Shown here: in pieces, positions 20,100 to 28,572 of the stretch
How the letters are laid out: each line of letters begins with the position of its first letter
Numbering within the stretch: position 1 is the stretch's first letter
NCBI GenBank assembly: GCA_020627655.1
Contig: JAHDGM010000029.1
Span: 1-32,362, forward strand
Reading direction: 5' to 3'
From: Hellea sp.
Lineage (GTDB): Bacteria; Pseudomonadota; Alphaproteobacteria; Caulobacterales; Maricaulaceae
Length of the DNA stretch: 32,362 nt
Program-made: the position numbers and the translations under genes
The notes under the pieces: model-generated
Databases searched by the model: none
The model's input: only the letters and a program-made list of their open reading frames with translations
Told to the model about the DNA's origin: nothing

Positions 20100-21428
20100 A
20101 TGCGCCTGTCACGATATTTCTTGCCTTTGCTGAAAGAAACGCCAGCAGATGCGACCATCGCTTCGCATAAATACATGCTACGAGCCGGTATGATAAAGCA
20201 GAACAGCGCTGGTATTTATAGCTGGCTGCCTCTTGGCCTTAAAGTTTTGAAAAAAATCGAGCAAATAGTTCGCGAAGAACAAAATAAAGCTGGCGCCATA
20301 GAAATGCTGATGCCGACAATTCAGTCAGCTGATCTTTGGCGAGAAACCGGCCGTTACGATGCTTATGGTCCGGAAATGCTGCGGATTACGGATCGTCACG
20401 ACCGCGAAATGCTGTACGGTCCTACAAACGAGGATATGATTACAGATATCTTCAGATCATCTGTTAGGTCATACAAGGATCTCCCGAAAAATCTCTATCA
20501 TATCCAGTGGAAGTTCCGGGATGAAGTTCGTCCACGCTTCGGCGTTATGCGGGGCCGGGAATTCCTCATGAAAGATGCTTATTCCTTTGACCTGAGCGCA
20601 GAAGACGCCCGCAGGTCTTACAACAAGATGTTTCTGGCATATTTGAATACCTATGCGCGTATGGGGCTTAAAGCTGTCGCCATGAAGGCGGATACAGGGC
20701 CTATCGGCGGTGATCTATCTCACGAATTTATTATTCTGGCCGAAACAGGAGAGAGCGAGGTCTTCTGCCACGCCGATCTTGTGAATATGCCTCCGCCGGG
20801 TGAGCTTGATTTTGACAGTGATCTACAGCCGCTCGTGGACGAACGGCTAGCGCTTTATGCTGCCACAGATGAAATGCATGATGCTGATGCCTTTGCGAAA
20901 TTACCCTCTGATAAGCAGCTTTCAGCCCGTGGTATCGAAGTTGGTCATATCTTCTATTTCGGTGAAAAATACTCTGCCCCAATGAATGCCAAAGTTATGA
21001 ACTCTGACGGCAAGGAAGTTATTGTTCATATGGGGTCTTATGGCGTTGGAGTCTCTCGTCTCGTTGGCGGTATCATTGAGGCTAGCCATGACGATGACGG
21101 TATCATCTGGCCGAAGGCCGTTGCGCCGTTCGGTGCCGGGATTATCAATCTTAAGGTTGGTGACGCGGAAGCAGATCAAGTTTCTGAAGATATTTATAAC
21201 CAGCTAGTAGCAGCAGGAATCGATCCGCTTTATGACGATAAATCTGATCGCGGCGGAGTCAAATTCTCACGAATGGATTTGATCGGGCTTCCCTATCAAA
21301 TCACTATTGGCCCGCGTGGTCTCAAAGAGGGCATTGTCGAGGTTAAAACTCGTGCTACGGGTGAGCGGCAAAGCCTGGCACCTGACGCGGCTATCAAATT
21401 TATCACCTCAGAGTTTGCCGGTATTTGA
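20100..21428 (+). CDS. proS: Proline--tRNA ligase, short alphaproteobacterial form
   Basis: ProRS is a class II synthetase that charges tRNA-Pro. The 442-residue protein has motif 1 in the [18 protein letters not shown] region, motif 2 [20 protein letters not shown] and motif 3 [18 protein letters not shown], then the anticodon-binding domain. It is much shorter than the E. coli enzyme (about 570 aa) because the INS cis-editing domain between motifs 2 and 3 is missing, which is usual in alphaproteobacteria; a free-standing editing protein such as ProXp or YbaK would be expected elsewhere. I prefer ATG at 20100 over the in-frame ATG at 20094: AAGGA (20088-20092) sits seven bases from 20100 but only one from 20094. 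MRLSRYFLP is the usual N-terminus. Confidence 0.96.
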   Translation: MRLSRYFLPLLKETPADATIASHKYMLRAGMIKQNSAGIYSWLPLGLKVLKKIEQIVREEQNKAGAIEMLMPTIQSADLWRETGRYDAYGPEMLRITDRHDREMLYGPTNEDMITDIFRSSVRSYKDLPKNLYHIQWKFRDEVRPRFGVMRGREFLMKDAYSFDLSAEDARRSYNKMFLAYLNTYARMGLKAVAMKADTGPIGGDLSHEFIILAETGESEVFCHADLVNMPPPGELDFDSDLQPLVDERLALYAATDEMHDADAFAKLPSDKQLSARGIEVGHIFYFGEKYSAPMNAKVMNSDGKEVIVHMGSYGVGVSRLVGGIIEASHDDDGIIWPKAVAPFGAGIINLKVGDAEADQVSEDIYNQLVAAGIDPLYDDKSDRGGVKFSRMDLIGLPYQITIGPRGLKEGIVEVKTRATGERQSLAPDAAIKFITSEFAGI

Positions 21429-22741
21429 TGGATACAGCTCATCCCATAACTCAGTCCGGCAAGGGACAGAACGCACCGTTTGGGGCTGTTGAACGCAAAA
21501 TTGCGAGGCGATATCTGGGTGCAAAGAAAAGTGAAGGCGGTGTTGCTGTTATCGCCTGGATTTCTTTTATTTGTATCATGCTCGCCATCACGGCCATGAT
21601 TACGATTATGTCGATTATGAACGGCTTTCGCGAAAAAGTTCTCGAACTGACCCTCGGGACTGAGGGCCATATGTATGTTGGGTTATGGTCAGCGGATGTG
21701 CCGCCCGATCAAATCAAACAACTAGAGAATAAATTAGCGGCTTTACCGGAGGTGGACACGGCCATTGAGTTTTCCCAAAATGCGGCCGGGTTTATGGCCA
21801 ACGGCGAACTGATCCCAGGGCGTGTCATAGGTGTGACACCTGAAAACTTGCTGACGTTTAAAATTGTATCGGATAATATCCAATATGGCTCATTACAGGG
21901 CTTTGGGCAAGGCAAAGGGTCAGCTCACCAGGTAATCATGGGGAGTACGTTAGCGGCTCAAATGGGTCTTACGGCGGGAGATCGCGTTCGAATACTAACG
22001 GCTCGAACGCGGGCTAATGCCTTTGGGCCGCCGACGCCTATTACCAAGGTTTATACAATTGGTGCTATATTCCAGACAGGCCTTTACCAAGCTGATCTCA
22101 GCTCGGTCTATATGGATCTGGAGCAATCACAGCTTCTATTTGATAATGGCCGTAAGAAGGGTGAGGTTCAATTGCGTCTGCATGATGCTGACAAAGTTGA
22201 TCCCATGATTTCGACCATAGCTGAAGCGGTTGATCTCCCAGTCCATATTGAAACCTGGAAAGACCGATTCAGTCAGCAGGCTTTGGCGCTTAGAACAGAA
22301 CAAATCGCGATGCGTTTCATCTTTGTTATTGTCGTGATTATTGCAACCTTTCCTGTATTGGCGGCCATGCTTATGCTGGTTAAAAACAAAGGCAAAGATA
22401 TTGCTATTCTTAGAACCATTGGCGCTACCAGTGGATCGATTTTACGTATTTTCTTCATAGCCGGTGCGATGATTGGCTTCTTAGGGACAATTGTCGGCTT
22501 GATCCTAGGCGTCTTGATTTGTCTGAATATCGATGTGGTTCAAAGGGGTATTGAAGTGTTCACAGGCCCGCTATTCCCGCCGGAAGTTTATGGTATTACG
22601 GGCGGTATTCCGGCCAAGATTGTCTGGGGTGAAGTCATGATGGTGGCAGCTTGCGGTTTTATTATTTCAGCAATTGCCACCTTCTTCCCAGCCTTGTCGG
22701 CCTCTAAAACTGATCCAGTGGATGCGCTGCGCTATGACTAA
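21428..22741 (+). CDS. lolC: Lipoprotein-releasing ABC transporter permease LolC/LolE type
   Basis: This is the inner-membrane permease of the Lol system, which extracts outer-membrane lipoproteins and hands them to LolA. The 437-residue protein has one N-terminal transmembrane helix (about 40-66) after an RRYLGAKKSEGGVAVIAWIS segment. A large periplasmic MacB-like domain (about 67-290) follows, then three C-terminal helices, ending PVDALRYD. The FtsX/MacB fold is clear. Many alphaproteobacteria have a single permease that forms a homodimer, so the LolC/LolE name is nominal. I use ATG at 21428, which overlaps the proS TGA as TGATG; the alternative TTG one codon earlier is less likely. It overlaps lolD by eight bases. 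Confidence 0.93.
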   Translation: MDTAHPITQSGKGQNAPFGAVERKIARRYLGAKKSEGGVAVIAWISFICIMLAITAMITIMSIMNGFREKVLELTLGTEGHMYVGLWSADVPPDQIKQLENKLAALPEVDTAIEFSQNAAGFMANGELIPGRVIGVTPENLLTFKIVSDNIQYGSLQGFGQGKGSAHQVIMGSTLAAQMGLTAGDRVRILTARTRANAFGPPTPITKVYTIGAIFQTGLYQADLSSVYMDLEQSQLLFDNGRKKGEVQLRLHDADKVDPMISTIAEAVDLPVHIETWKDRFSQQALALRTEQIAMRFIFVIVVIIATFPVLAAMLMLVKNKGKDIAILRTIGATSGSILRIFFIAGAMIGFLGTIVGLILGVLICLNIDVVQRGIEVFTGPLFPPEVYGITGGIPAKIVWGEVMMVAACGFIISAIATFFPALSASKTDPVDALRYD

Positions 22742-23426
22742 GAAACGGCCCATACTCTCGATTAGAAACCTGCACCGTCAGTATAAATCTGGCGGGGGTA
22801 TTTTGCATGTTCTTCAGGGCGCAGATATTGATGTTTATCCTGGGGAGATGGTTGGATTGATCGGTCCATCTGGATCCGGAAAATCGACTTTGCTGCACGC
22901 TGCCGGACTTTTGGAGAAACCCAATGCTGGAAATGTTTACATCAATGGCAAGGAAAGCCTGAAGCTCTCTGATGATGCCCGCACAGCTATCAGACGCCGT
23001 TCTATTGGTATGGTTTATCAATTTCACCATTTGCTTAAAGAATTTACGGCACTGGATAATGTCATTATTCCTCAACTGATTGCCGGTCGATCCCGGCGTG
23101 AGGCCAAAGCCGAAGCTGAAAGACTGCTCCTACGTATGGGGCTGGCTGAACGTATGACGCACCGCCCGTCGCAAATGTCAGGTGGTGAACAGCAACGGGT
23201 CGCCATTGCGCGCGCCATCGCTAATAACCCGCAAGTGCTTTTAGCGGATGAACCTACGGGCAATCTTGATCCAGCCACCTCAGCTTCTGTCTTTCAGGCG
23301 CTTATGGAACTGGTGCGTCACGAAAATGTGGCAGCTTTGATCGCAACCCATAATATGGAACTGACCAAGTTTATGGACAGAGTCTTGACCGTCCAAAATG
23401 GTCTGGTTGTCCCGTTTAAGCGTTAG
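22734..23426 (+). CDS. lolD: Lipoprotein-releasing ABC transporter ATP-binding protein LolD
   Basis: LolD powers the lipoprotein extractor. The 230-residue ATPase has Walker [10 protein letters not shown] (44-52), signature SGGEQ (149-153), Walker B LLADEP with D172 and E173, and a switch histidine in IATHN. Strong similarity to the MacB/LolD/FtsE clade, together with the adjacent permease, supports the assignment. ATG at 22734 gives the normal N-terminus [17 protein letters not shown]. An in-frame ATG at 22674 would add 20 residues that merely read the lolC tail in another frame. The 3' end overlaps the oppositely oriented permease gene by 11 bases, leaving no room for a separate terminator. 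Confidence 0.95.
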   Translation: MTKKRPILSIRNLHRQYKSGGGILHVLQGADIDVYPGEMVGLIGPSGSGKSTLLHAAGLLEKPNAGNVYINGKESLKLSDDARTAIRRRSIGMVYQFHHLLKEFTALDNVIIPQLIAGRSRREAKAEAERLLLRMGLAERMTHRPSQMSGGEQQRVAIARAIANNPQVLLADEPTGNLDPATSASVFQALMELVRHENVAALIATHNMELTKFMDRVLTVQNGLVVPFKR

Positions 23427-24723
23427 ATTTATTATACGCCTTACTTATAAAATAAGCGATAAAACCGGCGATAATAACACCTAATCCGTATAGTGCTGGG
23501 ACAGGTTCTTCGCGAATAGTGAAGAACAGGAAGAACCCGTTAATAATCAAAAATATAATTGGAACTAATGGAAAGGCCCAGGTTTTATAAGGGCGTTCCA
23601 GATCTGGCTCACGTAGTCTCAGAATGATGACGCCCAAAACGGCGAGAGCGCTATTGAGGGCAAGCATAGCGCCAGCAAAAATCATAATAGCTTTGAATGT
23701 AGATGTGAGGATTAGAATAATCGATATTGTCGATTGCAGCGTGATCGCGCGCATGGGCAGCTTGTTGGCATTGGTTTTGCCCAGAAAGGAATATAGTTTG
23801 TAATCTTGGCCAATCGCCTGAATAGCTCGGGGCCCGGCGATAGTCATGGCGCCAACAGATGACACAAATAATAAAGCGAACATGATGCTCATGGCACGCC
23901 CGCCCCAATCACCGAAGGCATATTTCGCCGCTATAGATCCGACTTCAGCCTGACCTATAAGAGCTTCAACGGGCGCGACCTTCAAAAATACAAAATTCAG
24001 AAATACATAAAGAAAGGTCACGAATGCCGTGCCGCTGATCAGGACTTTGGGTAGATCCTTTTGCGGATGCTCCATTTCGCCTAAAATATAAGTAGCCGCA
24101 TTCCAGCCTGTATATGAAAATGATACAAATACCAATCCGACAGCGAAAGGACCGGTCAGCATGGTTTTGAAGCCTTCTTTGCTTGGCATCAGGTCGAGTT
24201 CTTGTGATTCCGGAACCATGGCTAAAGCGGCAAAACAAAAGCCTATAATAAGTAGTATTTTGAGGAAGGTGAAACTGTCTTGAAACCAACTACTTTGCCC
24301 GTGATTTCGAGTGTGAAACCACATTGAAGTGACAACTAAAGCAACGGCAATAGGTTTGGCCCACTGTCCGTCTATGCTTGGGAATGCTCCGGTTACATAT
24401 CCGCCAAAAGCCATTGCAATAGCGGCTATAGGCGCGGCAAAGCCAACTGTTGCGGATATCCATCCTGATACAAAACCTGCAGACGGGTGATAGATACGGC
24501 CAAGGAAGTTATATTCTCCGCCAGAGCGGGGGAGTGCGCCGCCAAGTTCGGCATAAGACATGGCTCCGGTCAGTGCCGCTATGCCGCCTAAAAACCACAT
24601 CATCAAAATGGGGAAGGGCTCCTGTATATTATTAAGCTGCAAACCCAGGCTGGTGAAAACACCAACGCCAACCATATTGGCAATAATCAGTGAGGTGGCA
24701 GTACGGGGCGAATAATACTTCAT
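23416..24723 (-). CDS. APC-superfamily amino acid permease
   Basis: The 435-residue protein has about 12 hydrophobic segments and the APC signature near its N-terminus: IIANMVGVGVFTSLG, whose unwound GVGVF helix binds substrate, then YAELGGALPRSGGEYNFLGR. It resembles the LAT/APA-type transporters (YfnA and SteT-like) that move neutral or cationic amino acids; substrate cannot be read from sequence. The frame stays open upstream to ATGs at 24741 and 24807. I start at 24723 because the family N-terminus begins there and a candidate promoter would start transcription near 24766, downstream of the 24807 codon. No clear Shine-Dalgarno is present. It is the only minus-strand gene between 745 and the right edge and may be a later insertion into the lolCD-dnaE order. 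Confidence 0.85.
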   Translation of the reverse strand: MKYYSPRTATSLIIANMVGVGVFTSLGLQLNNIQEPFPILMMWFLGGIAALTGAMSYAELGGALPRSGGEYNFLGRIYHPSAGFVSGWISATVGFAAPIAAIAMAFGGYVTGAFPSIDGQWAKPIAVALVVTSMWFHTRNHGQSSWFQDSFTFLKILLIIGFCFAALAMVPESQELDLMPSKEGFKTMLTGPFAVGLVFVSFSYTGWNAATYILGEMEHPQKDLPKVLISGTAFVTFLYVFLNFVFLKVAPVEALIGQAEVGSIAAKYAFGDWGGRAMSIMFALLFVSSVGAMTIAGPRAIQAIGQDYKLYSFLGKTNANKLPMRAITLQSTISIILILTSTFKAIMIFAGAMLALNSALAVLGVIILRLREPDLERPYKTWAFPLVPIIFLIINGFFLFFTIREEPVPALYGLGVIIAGFIAYFISKAYNKSNA

Positions 24724-24765
24724 ACACGCACATTCAGCCATTTTGAGAAAAAGTCCATACTTCTC

Positions 24766-24794
24766 TTGACTTAGCATAAAAAAGACAATAGAAC
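24766..24794 (+). promoter_or_regulatory. Candidate promoter for the small ORF and dnaE
   Basis: TTGACT (24766-24771), 17 bp, TAGAAC (24789-24794). The -35 box matches consensus in five of six positions and the -10 in four of six. The start point would be near 24801, about 40 bases before the 30-codon ORF. It overlaps a promoter-like element on the other strand. Confidence 0.4.
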
Positions 24795-24801
24795 AAAACA
24801 A
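24773..24801 (-). promoter_or_regulatory. Candidate promoter for the APC permease gene
   Basis: Read on the minus strand, TTGTTT (24801-24796) and TATGCT (24778-24773) are 17 bp apart. Transcription would begin near 24766 and give a short leader before the ATG at 24723. The element overlaps the plus-strand promoter candidate almost completely, so the two would compete for polymerase. Found by eye; both boxes match consensus only moderately. Confidence 0.35.
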
Positions 24802-24839
24802 GAACATTTAAAGAAGTAAACTTATTCAGGGGTTTTATT

Positions 24840-24932
24840 ATGCGTCAAGTTGTAATGGATGTGTGCTCGGGTATGGTGTTGGCAGGATTCGTCTCAATGA
24901 TGACGATTTGGATGATGGTTATAAGCGGCTAG
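24840..24932 (+). CDS. Candidate 30-aa single-pass membrane peptide upstream of dnaE
   Basis: A complete small ORF of 30 codons starts with ATG at 24840, preceded by AGGGG about seven bases upstream, and ends in TAG 28 bases before dnaE. The product has a short polar N-terminus with one Arg, one Asp and one Cys (RQVVMDVCSG), followed by a Met-rich hydrophobic stretch of about 18 residues ending in SG. It is therefore a plausible single transmembrane helix, N-terminus inside. It lies 3' of a promoter candidate. Features of this length arise by chance, and no homologue is recognised, so coding status is a hypothesis supported by ribosome site, composition and position. Confidence 0.45.
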   Translation: MRQVVMDVCSGMVLAGFVSMMTIWMMVISG

Positions 24933-24960
24933 AACGCAGCCAATAAAATATGAGGGTGAA

Positions 24961-27900
24961 ATGGCGGGCTTTGGACCCAAATTTGTCCATTTACGGAGCC
25001 GTTCTCCCTATTCAATGCTCGAAGGGGCTTTGAAAATTAAGCCTACAGCCGAGCGTTGTTCTCGGTGGAAGATGCCAGCATTGGCGCTCACTGATACTAA
25101 TAATATGTGCGGTGCGCTTGAGTTTTCTGAAACACTTATTTCTTTCGGGGTTCAGCCCATAATAGGGGTTACGCTGTCGGTTGATTTAGAGCTGGATATG
25201 CAGCCTGGGCAAATCCGTCATGAACCGGAAGGCACAATTGCATTACTCGCCCAAAATGAAACGGGGTATGGGCACTTGATGGAGCTATCAAGCTCTGCCT
25301 TTCTGGATGTTGAACCGACTGATCTGCCCCATGTAAAGCGCAGTAAGCTATTTTCTCATACTGATGGAGTGATCGCTCTGACGGGAGGACCTGACAGCGC
25401 GGTTAATCGCCTGATTTGTCAGGGCAGATTATCCGAAGCTGAAAACTGGCTTGATGCGTTAGCTGTTAAGTTCGCGGGACGTTTATATGTTGAGCTTCAA
25501 CGTCACGGCTTGTCTCATGAGATTGAAGCTGAAAAAACTCTGATCAAATGGGCGTATGATAAAGGTCTGCCGCTTGTGGCGACCAATGAACCATACTTCC
25601 TCGATCCGGAAATGCATAAGGCCCATGATGCGTTACTGGCAATTTCAGAAGGCAGCTATGTTCTTGAGAAAAACCGGCGCAAAGTTTCCGAGCACCATTA
25701 CTTCAAATCCGAAGAGCAAATGGTTGATTTGTTCAAGGATATTCCAGAGGCGATTGAGAACACTATAGAAATTGCACAGCGCTGCGCGTTTAAATCCGAA
25801 AAGCGTGATCCTATCCTGCCGAATTTTGGTGATGGTAATCAAAGCGAAGGCGAAATACTGCGCGAAGAGGCTATAGCGGGGCTTAAGGCTCGCTTAGCCT
25901 CAATCGAACCAGCTGCAACAGAGAAAGAATATTTTGACCGCCTGGATCTCGAACTTGGCGTGATTGATAAAATGGGTTTTCCGGGCTACTTTCTGATTGT
26001 TTCTGATTTTATCAAATGGGCGAAAATACAGGATATTCCCGTTGGCCCGGGCCGGGGGTCAGGCGCGGGCTCGGTGGTTGCCTGGGCTTTGTTAATTACG
26101 GATCTGGACCCTCTGCGGTATGGATTGCTCTTTGAGCGCTTCCTCAATCCCGAACGTATTTCCATGCCTGACTTTGATGTGGACTTTTGTCAGGATCGCC
26201 GCGGCGAAGTCATTCGTTATGTGCAGGAAAAATATGGTGACGCGCAAGTGGCTCATATTATTACCTTTGGAACGTTGCAGGCACGGGCTGTTGTGCGAGA
26301 TGTCGGCCGTGTTTTGCAAGTACCGTTAGGGCAGGTGGATCGCCTCGCCAAACTTATTCCCTCTAATCCAGCCAACCCCGTGACCCTTGAGGAAGCCATT
26401 AAAATGGAGAAGGGGCTTCGCGATATGCGAGACTCAGAACCGGTTATCCGGGAACTCCTCGATATAGCTTTGCAGCTTGAAGGGCTTTACAGAAACGCAT
26501 CCACACATGCGGCTGGGGTTGTGATTGGAGATCGTCCTCTCACAGAATTGATCCCGCTCTACCGAGACCCACGCTCGGACATTCCGGCCACGCAGTTTAC
26601 TATGAAGTGGGCTGAAAAGGCCGGTCTGGTTAAATTTGACTTTTTGGGTTTGAAAACGCTGACTGTAATTTACAGGGCGATCAAGTATGCTGAGAAATCA
26701 GGCGCGAAAATTGATTTAACCAAAGTATCAACATCCACGCCGGAAGCTTATACAAATCTGGCGGAAGGTTTATCAGCCGGTGTGTTCCAGCTTGAAAGTT
26801 CGGGCATGCGCGATGTGCTTCGCAAGATGGCACCGGATTCTATTGAGGAACTCACCGCTCTTATCTCGCTTTATCGACCTGGCCCCATGAAAAACATCGA
26901 TACTTATATCGATCGAAAATATGGCCGGGTTGAGATTGCGTATCCGCACCCCTTGCTAGAGGGCATACTCAAAGAAACCTATGGTATTATCATTTATCAG
27001 GAACAAGTCATGCAGATCGCGCAAGTCTTGTCGGGATATTCTTTGGGCGAGGCGGATATACTGCGCCGGGCTATGGGTAAAAAAGACAAAGAAGTCATGG
27101 CCCAGCAAAAATCCCGGTTTGTTGAGGGTGCTGTTGCTAACGGCGTGGATAAAGGCACGGCGTCTGATATTTTCGAACTAGTCGATGAATTTGCCGGTTA
27201 CGGTTTTAACAAATCCCACGCGGCTGCCTATGCAATGATTTCCTTTCAAACGGCTTATTTAAAGGCGTTTTACCCGACCGAATTTATCGCAGCGATAATG
27301 AGCCTGGATATCAACAACGTCGAAAAGCTAGCTCAGTTCCAACAGGAAACCAAGCGTATGGGTATTGAGATTGCGCCGCCTTGTGTGAATAGCACTATGG
27401 CCGACTTTGATGTTGATGACGGTAAAGTTCTATACGCACTGGGCGCATTGAAAAATGTGGGCGTCGAGGCCATGCATCATCTGGTTCAGGTACGCAATGA
27501 AGGTGGTCCTTTTATAGATCTCTTTGACTTTGCGCGCCGCGTCGACACACGCATCATCAATAAACGGGCGTTCGAAAACCTCGCTCGTAGCGGGGCTTTT
27601 GATTGTCTGGAACCCAATAGAGCCAAAGCATTCGCTTCGGCCAATATATTGCAATCCATCGGATCACGGGCCGCACAGGAGCGGGCTTCGGCGCAGAATA
27701 GCCTGTTTGGTGAAGCTGATGTGAAGATGGCGGAGCCTGATCTGCCCGAGACTCCGCTTTGGAACAATCTTGATCGTCTGGACAATGAATTAATGGCAGT
27801 AGGGTTTTACTTGTCCGGCCATCCGCTTGATAGCTACGAAAAAACCCTTGAGAAACGGGGCGCTATTCGCTCGGCTGATATTGAAGAAGCTCATGACAAA

Positions 27901-28416
27901 GGCAAGTCCGTCCTGCGATTAGCAGGTGTCGTGCGCAAGCGGCAGGAACGTCTTTCAAAACGCAATAAACGTTTTGCCTATGTGAACCTCTCTGACATGT
28001 CTGGCGACTACGAAATATTTGTAGGCGAAGATTTGTTGACGGCGCACCGTGATATTTTAGAGGCGGGGATGCTGGTAGAAGCTGTGGTCAAGGCAGATCG
28101 CCGCGATGGGGAAATCAAACTGTTCACAAATAGTTTGAGTTCTTTGAACGTGACCGAAAAAGAGGCCGCTGTAAAAGGGTTGGAACTTCGGCTTCGGGCT
28201 GCAAGCCCAGAAGCGCTTGATATGCTCGAAAAAGCATTGGAAGAAATCAAAAATGTCCCGTCGAAGTCCATGGGCTATGTTGAGATAATCGTTCCAATCG
28301 GACCAGGCCGTGAGGCCCAATGGCGCTTGCCGGGGAAAATAGGAATGGAGCCATCGGTTCAAAAGGCACTAAAATCCACTAAGATCATTGAGACGATTAG
28401 CGAAATCGCAGCATAA
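24961..28416 (+). CDS. dnaE: DNA polymerase III alpha subunit
   Basis: DnaE is the replicative polymerase. The 1151-residue protein has an N-terminal PHP domain (about 8-290). The palm follows, with catalytic aspartates D404 and D406 (MPDFDVDFCQDRR) and D560 (VKFDFLGLKTL). Next come the fingers and HhH region, the beta-clamp-binding stretch (around residues 900-935), and an OB fold beginning at VLRLAGVVRKRQERLS. The PHP motif that would read HLRxH is HLRSR, so R14 replaces a metal-binding histidine; intrinsic proofreading is improbable and a separate epsilon subunit (DnaQ) is expected. GAGG lies seven bases before the ATG. A promoter for rpsB follows its stop. Confidence 0.97.
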   Translation: MAGFGPKFVHLRSRSPYSMLEGALKIKPTAERCSRWKMPALALTDTNNMCGALEFSETLISFGVQPIIGVTLSVDLELDMQPGQIRHEPEGTIALLAQNETGYGHLMELSSSAFLDVEPTDLPHVKRSKLFSHTDGVIALTGGPDSAVNRLICQGRLSEAENWLDALAVKFAGRLYVELQRHGLSHEIEAEKTLIKWAYDKGLPLVATNEPYFLDPEMHKAHDALLAISEGSYVLEKNRRKVSEHHYFKSEEQMVDLFKDIPEAIENTIEIAQRCAFKSEKRDPILPNFGDGNQSEGEILREEAIAGLKARLASIEPAATEKEYFDRLDLELGVIDKMGFPGYFLIVSDFIKWAKIQDIPVGPGRGSGAGSVVAWALLITDLDPLRYGLLFERFLNPERISMPDFDVDFCQDRRGEVIRYVQEKYGDAQVAHIITFGTLQARAVVRDVGRVLQVPLGQVDRLAKLIPSNPANPVTLEEAIKMEKGLRDMRDSEPVIRELLDIALQLEGLYRNASTHAAGVVIGDRPLTELIPLYRDPRSDIPATQFTMKWAEKAGLVKFDFLGLKTLTVIYRAIKYAEKSGAKIDLTKVSTSTPEAYTNLAEGLSAGVFQLESSGMRDVLRKMAPDSIEELTALISLYRPGPMKNIDTYIDRKYGRVEIAYPHPLLEGILKETYGIIIYQEQVMQIAQVLSGYSLGEADILRRAMGKKDKEVMAQQKSRFVEGAVANGVDKGTASDIFELVDEFAGYGFNKSHAAAYAMISFQTAYLKAFYPTEFIAAIMSLDINNVEKLAQFQQETKRMGIEIAPPCVNSTMADFDVDDGKVLYALGALKNVGVEAMHHLVQVRNEGGPFIDLFDFARRVDTRIINKRAFENLARSGAFDCLEPNRAKAFASANILQSIGSRAAQERASAQNSLFGEADVKMAEPDLPETPLWNNLDRLDNELMAVGFYLSGHPLDSYEKTLEKRGAIRSADIEEAHDKGKSVLRLAGVVRKRQERLSKRNKRFAYVNLSDMSGDYEIFVGEDLLTAHRDILEAGMLVEAVVKADRRDGEIKLFTNSLSSLNVTEKEAAVKGLELRLRAASPEALDMLEKALEEIKNVPSKSMGYVEIIVPIGPGREAQWRLPGKIGMEPSVQKALKSTKIIETISEIAA

Positions 28417-28431
28417 GCTTCATAAAACTTC

Positions 28432-28459
28432 TTGCATCTCACATGAAACCTGCTAAATG
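28432..28459 (+). promoter_or_regulatory. Candidate promoter for rpsB
   Basis: TTGCAT (28432-28437) and TAAATG (28454-28459) with a 16-bp spacer lie just after the dnaE stop. A start near 28466 would give a leader of about 107 bases before rpsB, long enough for the structured element described next. Confidence 0.4.
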
Positions 28460-28511
28460 CGCGCCATAAATCGCACACGGGTGCTGTTTTGTTCATATAG
28501 AGCATAATCAA

Positions 28512-28558
28512 TTCCGGTGGGACATTTGTCTCCACATCCCGTGTCAGGCCAACCGGAA
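28512..28558 (+). promoter_or_regulatory. Structured rpsB 5' leader, candidate S2 autoregulatory element
   Basis: An outer stem TTCCGGT (28512-28518) pairs perfectly with ACCGGAA (28552-28558). Inside it a second hairpin can form: GTGG pairs with CCAC and GAC with GTC around an ATTT loop, with one bulged base (about 28517-28535). In that fold the last bases of the left outer strand are shared, so the two helices may partly alternate. The right strand ends immediately before the GAGGAG ribosome site of rpsB, which is where feedback by S2 could act. S2 autoregulation through its leader is established in E. coli; the match here is structural analogy only. Confidence 0.4.
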
Positions 28559-28572
28559 AGAGGAGATATCCA

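Noticed and set aside
22674-22733. Longer LolD start inside lolC
   Set aside because: The extra 20 residues are an out-of-frame reading of the conserved lolC C-terminus.
24724-24807. 28-residue N-terminal extension of the APC permease
   Set aside because: It is not expected in the family, it has no ribosome site, and the promoter candidate would start transcription inside it.
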